Shown in pieces: positions 4,905 to 6,710 of a stretch of DNA of 6,710 nucleotides. A program made the translations under genes and the position numbers. The stretch's first letter is position 1; each line of letters opens with the position of its first letter. A model generated the notes under the pieces. The model saw only the letters and a list, made by a program, of their open reading frames with translations, did not search any database and was not told where the DNA came from. The DNA lies in contig CALVIA010000053.1 of assembly GCA_944329255.1 (NCBI GenBank), positions 1-6,710 on the forward strand. The letters are read 5' to 3'. This DNA comes from an uncultured Bacilli bacterium. Its GTDB lineage: Bacteria > Bacillota_I > Bacilli_A > RF39 > UBA660.

Positions 4905-6710
4905 ATGAAAAGAGTAAATATAAGTTTTATAAAATTTATCAAAAAAAATAAAAAGCAAATTATATTTGCTCTTTTTACTATTGTATTAAATTGCATTTTT
5001 TCTAATAATAATGTAGGAACATTTATTGTTCCTGCTGTAGCTGCTGCAGCAAGTGGAACTGTAACTACAGGTGGAACTGTAGCGGCAGGAGGTGCAGCAG
5101 CAAGTGGAACTGCAGCTACAGGTGGAGCTGCAACAGCAGGTGGTGCTACTGCGACAAGTGGCGCTGCTACAACAGGTGGTGCTGCTACAACAAGTGGCGC
5201 TGCTACAACAAGTGGAGCTACTACAACAAGTGGAGCAACAACAACAAGTGGCGCTGCTACAACAAGTGGTGCTGCTACAACAAGTGGTGCTACTACAACA
5301 AGTAGTGCTACTACAACAACAAGTGGAATTAAGAATTATAATCCTAATCCTAATTCAATTACTTCATCTAAAACAATAGATGCAACAGATTCATTAAAAA
5401 AAACAGGAAACGAATTAAATTCTGATTTAAGTAAAAGTAATATAAAAGATGTTAAAAAAAGTGATGTTGAAAAAGCTAAGCAGGCTAGTAAAAAAGAATC
5501 AAAACTTAATCTAAATTCCTCAACTGCTGAAGAAGATGAAGAAAATGATAATGATAGTTTAGATTCAGTTTCAAAGGATGTAACAAATGTAAAATCAATA
5601 TTTCTTTTAATTGTTTCAATTCCTTTTGTTCTATTATTTATAATTTTTCCTTGTTTATTAATTTTAATTTCTAATCCAACATCTTCTGTACTATCTCAGA
5701 TTGATTGTTCATATTATGAATCTGATGAATGCGTTAATGAAATTGAAGATTCACAAAATAGTTTTATTCATAAATTAAAAAACTTATTTAAATACGGTAC
5801 TTTTGCAACTAATAATGAAATATTTTCAAAAAAAGTTGTTGAAACTTATGATTTAATTTATGAAGATACAGGTATTTTAATAAATGTACCGTTATTATTG
5901 TCAACTATGGTTGCTGATGCAAGAAATTCTGTTATACAAGTTGAAAATGGGCAATTTGTTGTTACAGATGAAATGATGAATAGAATGGAATATATATATG
6001 ATGTTGCAATGCTGCAAATAATTGAGAAATCTCTTGTATATTCTTGTAATTCAACAGAAGTTGATGGTGAAACCCAATATTATAAAGAATTTTTATATGC
6101 TGATGAAGGGAAAAATGATATTCCTGAGGCAGAATGTGATGCTAGTACAGCAGGTGGACTTGTAAAAAGTGTTGAATATGTATATGATGAAGAAAAATAT
6201 TTTGAGAGATTAAAAGAAGAAATTGAAATGTTTACAGTTATTTATCAAGATTATATAGATTTAAATGAAGATAGATATGATAATTTTTTTGATAAATTGG
6301 TTTCATTAATTAGAAATCAATATACAATATATACAACTTTATATATTAAAGATTATTCTATTGAAGGTGCTGGTAATGTGCCATACGAATTATTTTATGA
6401 TGATGCAATAGGACTTACATCTCCATTAAAAGGAAGATATGGTATTTCATCTCCTTTTGGAATGAGATATGGTGAATTTTCTGGTATGCATAATGGAATT
6501 GATGTTGTTTCTGATGATAAAAATATTTATAGTGCTGGAAAGGGTATCGTAACAAATGCATATACAGAAAAAAATGGTGGTAATGTTGTAGAAATTACTC
6601 ATACTGCTTCAGATGGAAAGCAATATGTAACTCTATATGCTCATTTAGATAGGTTTTTGATTAATAAAGGTGATGAAGTTGATGCAGGAACTATTATTGG
6701 TATAATGGGG
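4905..6710 (+). CDS. Membrane-bound M23 (LytM-type) peptidoglycan peptidase of the T4SS, 3' end outside window
   Basis: 602 codons are visible and the frame is still open at the right edge. Order: basic N-terminus (seven Lys/Arg in residues 2-17); hydrophobic segment 19-32; Ala-rich PAVAAAASG (43-51), a possible signal-peptidase site; Ala/Thr/Gly/Ser hexapeptide repeats 50-139; polar linker with Lys-rich (177-200) and acidic (209-220) patches; membrane segment 232-255; region 256-505 with no domain I can name; M23 domain from about 506. In the M23 domain SPFGMRYG (516-523) precedes the zinc site HNGID (His529, Asp533), and LYAHLD (577-582) carries the catalytic His580. The final HxH motif would lie beyond the edge. 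Such enzymes cut peptide cross-links so the channel can cross the wall (VirB1-like role). ATG 4905 has an in-frame TAG just upstream (4899-4901) and no in-frame ATG, GTG or TTG soon after, so it is the only plausible start, although no ribosome site is close. Cys30 lacks a normal lipobox. Confidence 0.85.
   Translation, partial: MKRVNISFIKFIKKNKKQIIFALFTIVLNCIFSNNNVGTFIVPAVAAAASGTVTTGGTVAAGGAAASGTAATGGAATAGGATATSGAATTGGAATTSGAATTSGATTTSGATTTSGAATTSGAATTSGATTTSSATTTTSGIKNYNPNPNSITSSKTIDATDSLKKTGNELNSDLSKSNIKDVKKSDVEKAKQASKKESKLNLNSSTAEEDEENDNDSLDSVSKDVTNVKSIFLLIVSIPFVLLFIIFPCLLILISNPTSSVLSQIDCSYYESDECVNEIEDSQNSFIHKLKNLFKYGTFATNNEIFSKKVVETYDLIYEDTGILINVPLLLSTMVADARNSVIQVENGQFVVTDEMMNRMEYIYDVAMLQIIEKSLVYSCNSTEVDGETQYYKEFLYADEGKNDIPEAECDASTAGGLVKSVEYVYDEEKYFERLKEEIEMFTVIYQDYIDLNEDRYDNFFDKLVSLIRNQYTIYTTLYIKDYSIEGAGNVPYELFYDDAIGLTSPLKGRYGISSPFGMRYGEFSGMHNGIDVVSDDKNIYSAGKGIVTNAYTEKNGGNVVEITHTASDGKQYVTLYAHLDRFLINKGDEVDAGTIIGIMG
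4950..4976 (+). terminator. Terminator-like hairpin inside the 5' end of the hydrolase gene (uncertain)
   Basis: AGCAAAT (4954-4960) pairs perfectly with ATTTGCT (4964-4970) around a TAT loop. After one A/C mismatch, A4950-4952 can pair with T4972-4974, and a run of five T occupies 4972-4976. The form is that of a weak intrinsic terminator located 57 bases after the virB4 stop. It lies in codons about 16-24 of the hydrolase gene, across its first hydrophobic segment. It could end part of the operon transcript or attenuate hydrolase expression. It could equally be a by-product of AT-rich codons for Lys, Ile, Phe and Leu. Confidence 0.35.
5052..5321 (+). repeat. 15-unit tandem 18-bp repeat encoding an Ala/Thr/Gly/Ser hexapeptide
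   Basis: Fifteen units follow one another in frame. Thirteen are 18 bp, one is 15 bp (5088-5102) and one is 21 bp (5301-5321). The consensus is AGTGGnGCTnCTACAACA, encoding [S/G]-G-[A/T]-[A/T]-T-T. The copies at 5157, 5193 and 5247 are identical (AGTGGCGCTGCTACAACA). The first six units are degenerate, with Val and Ala replacing Thr. The later ones are nearly uniform, which suggests expansion of the 3' part. The tract is visibly richer in G and C than anything else here. It forms residues 50-139 of the hydrolase, a flexible low-complexity segment just after the first hydrophobic segment. Confidence 0.93.

Noticed and set aside
4905..5001. Lipoprotein signal peptide with Cys30 as the lipidated residue
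   Set aside because: The residue before the Cys is Asn and the sequence Val-Leu-Asn-Cys does not fit the usual lipobox with Gly, Ala or Ser at -1.
5052..5321. CRISPR array or iteron-like origin
   Set aside because: The 18-bp units are contiguous with no spacers, are all in frame with one long gene, and encode a regular hexapeptide, so they are a protein-coding tandem repeat.
5092..5379. A 95-codon + strand open frame reading as a Leu/Gln/Val-rich repeat protein
   Set aside because: It is the hexapeptide repeat of the hydrolase read one frame off. The true frame is open for 602 codons and contains the M23 motifs, while this frame has no ribosome site and no meaning outside the repeat.

Overview
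The window is a very AT-rich stretch of bacterial DNA. It carries part of a Gram-positive-type conjugative type IV secretion (T4SS) operon, all on the + strand. The base composition, A/T-ending codons, AAGGAGG-type ribosome sites and gene families point to a low-GC Firmicutes/Bacilli-like host (Firmicutes in the broad sense, possibly one of the uncultured gut lineages). All 12 tryptophans in the five main genes are TGG and there is no in-frame TGA. This argues for the standard bacterial code and against a Mycoplasma/Spiroplasma host, although related conjugation genes occur there. The species cannot be named, and nothing visible decides between an integrative conjugative element and a plasmid.

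Layout. Bases 1-47 look like the last codons of an upstream gene, which runs straight into an intrinsic terminator (46-71). An A/T-only stretch then leads to an extended -10 promoter (102-110) and a ribosome site (138-144). Next come four tightly packed genes: a VirB6/TrbL-like polytopic channel protein with a long soluble tail (152-2230), a PrgI/VirB3-like small membrane protein (2257-2574), a VirB4 N-terminal-type protein (2555-3100, overlapping the previous gene by 20 nt), and the VirB4 motor ATPase with Walker A and B motifs (3097-4893, ATGA overlap). Eleven bases after virB4 a fifth gene begins (4905) and runs off the right edge. It encodes a membrane-bound M23 (LytM-type) peptidoglycan peptidase carrying an Ala/Thr/Gly/Ser hexapeptide repeat.

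How they work together (established for the families). VirB3/PrgI and VirB6 form the inner-membrane part of the channel, VirB4 energises assembly and transport, and the cell-wall hydrolase opens the peptidoglycan. The coupling ATPase (VirD4), relaxase, VirB8-like protein and pilin are not in the window and presumably lie outside it.

The conjugation core itself is not new. The parts worth a second look are in the hydrolase gene. It has a 15-unit in-frame DNA repeat, a membrane topology that appears to conflict with an outside-acting peptidase, a terminator-like hairpin inside its 5' coding region, and no good ribosome site. The VirB4 split and the roughly 340-residue VirB6 tail are secondary points of interest.
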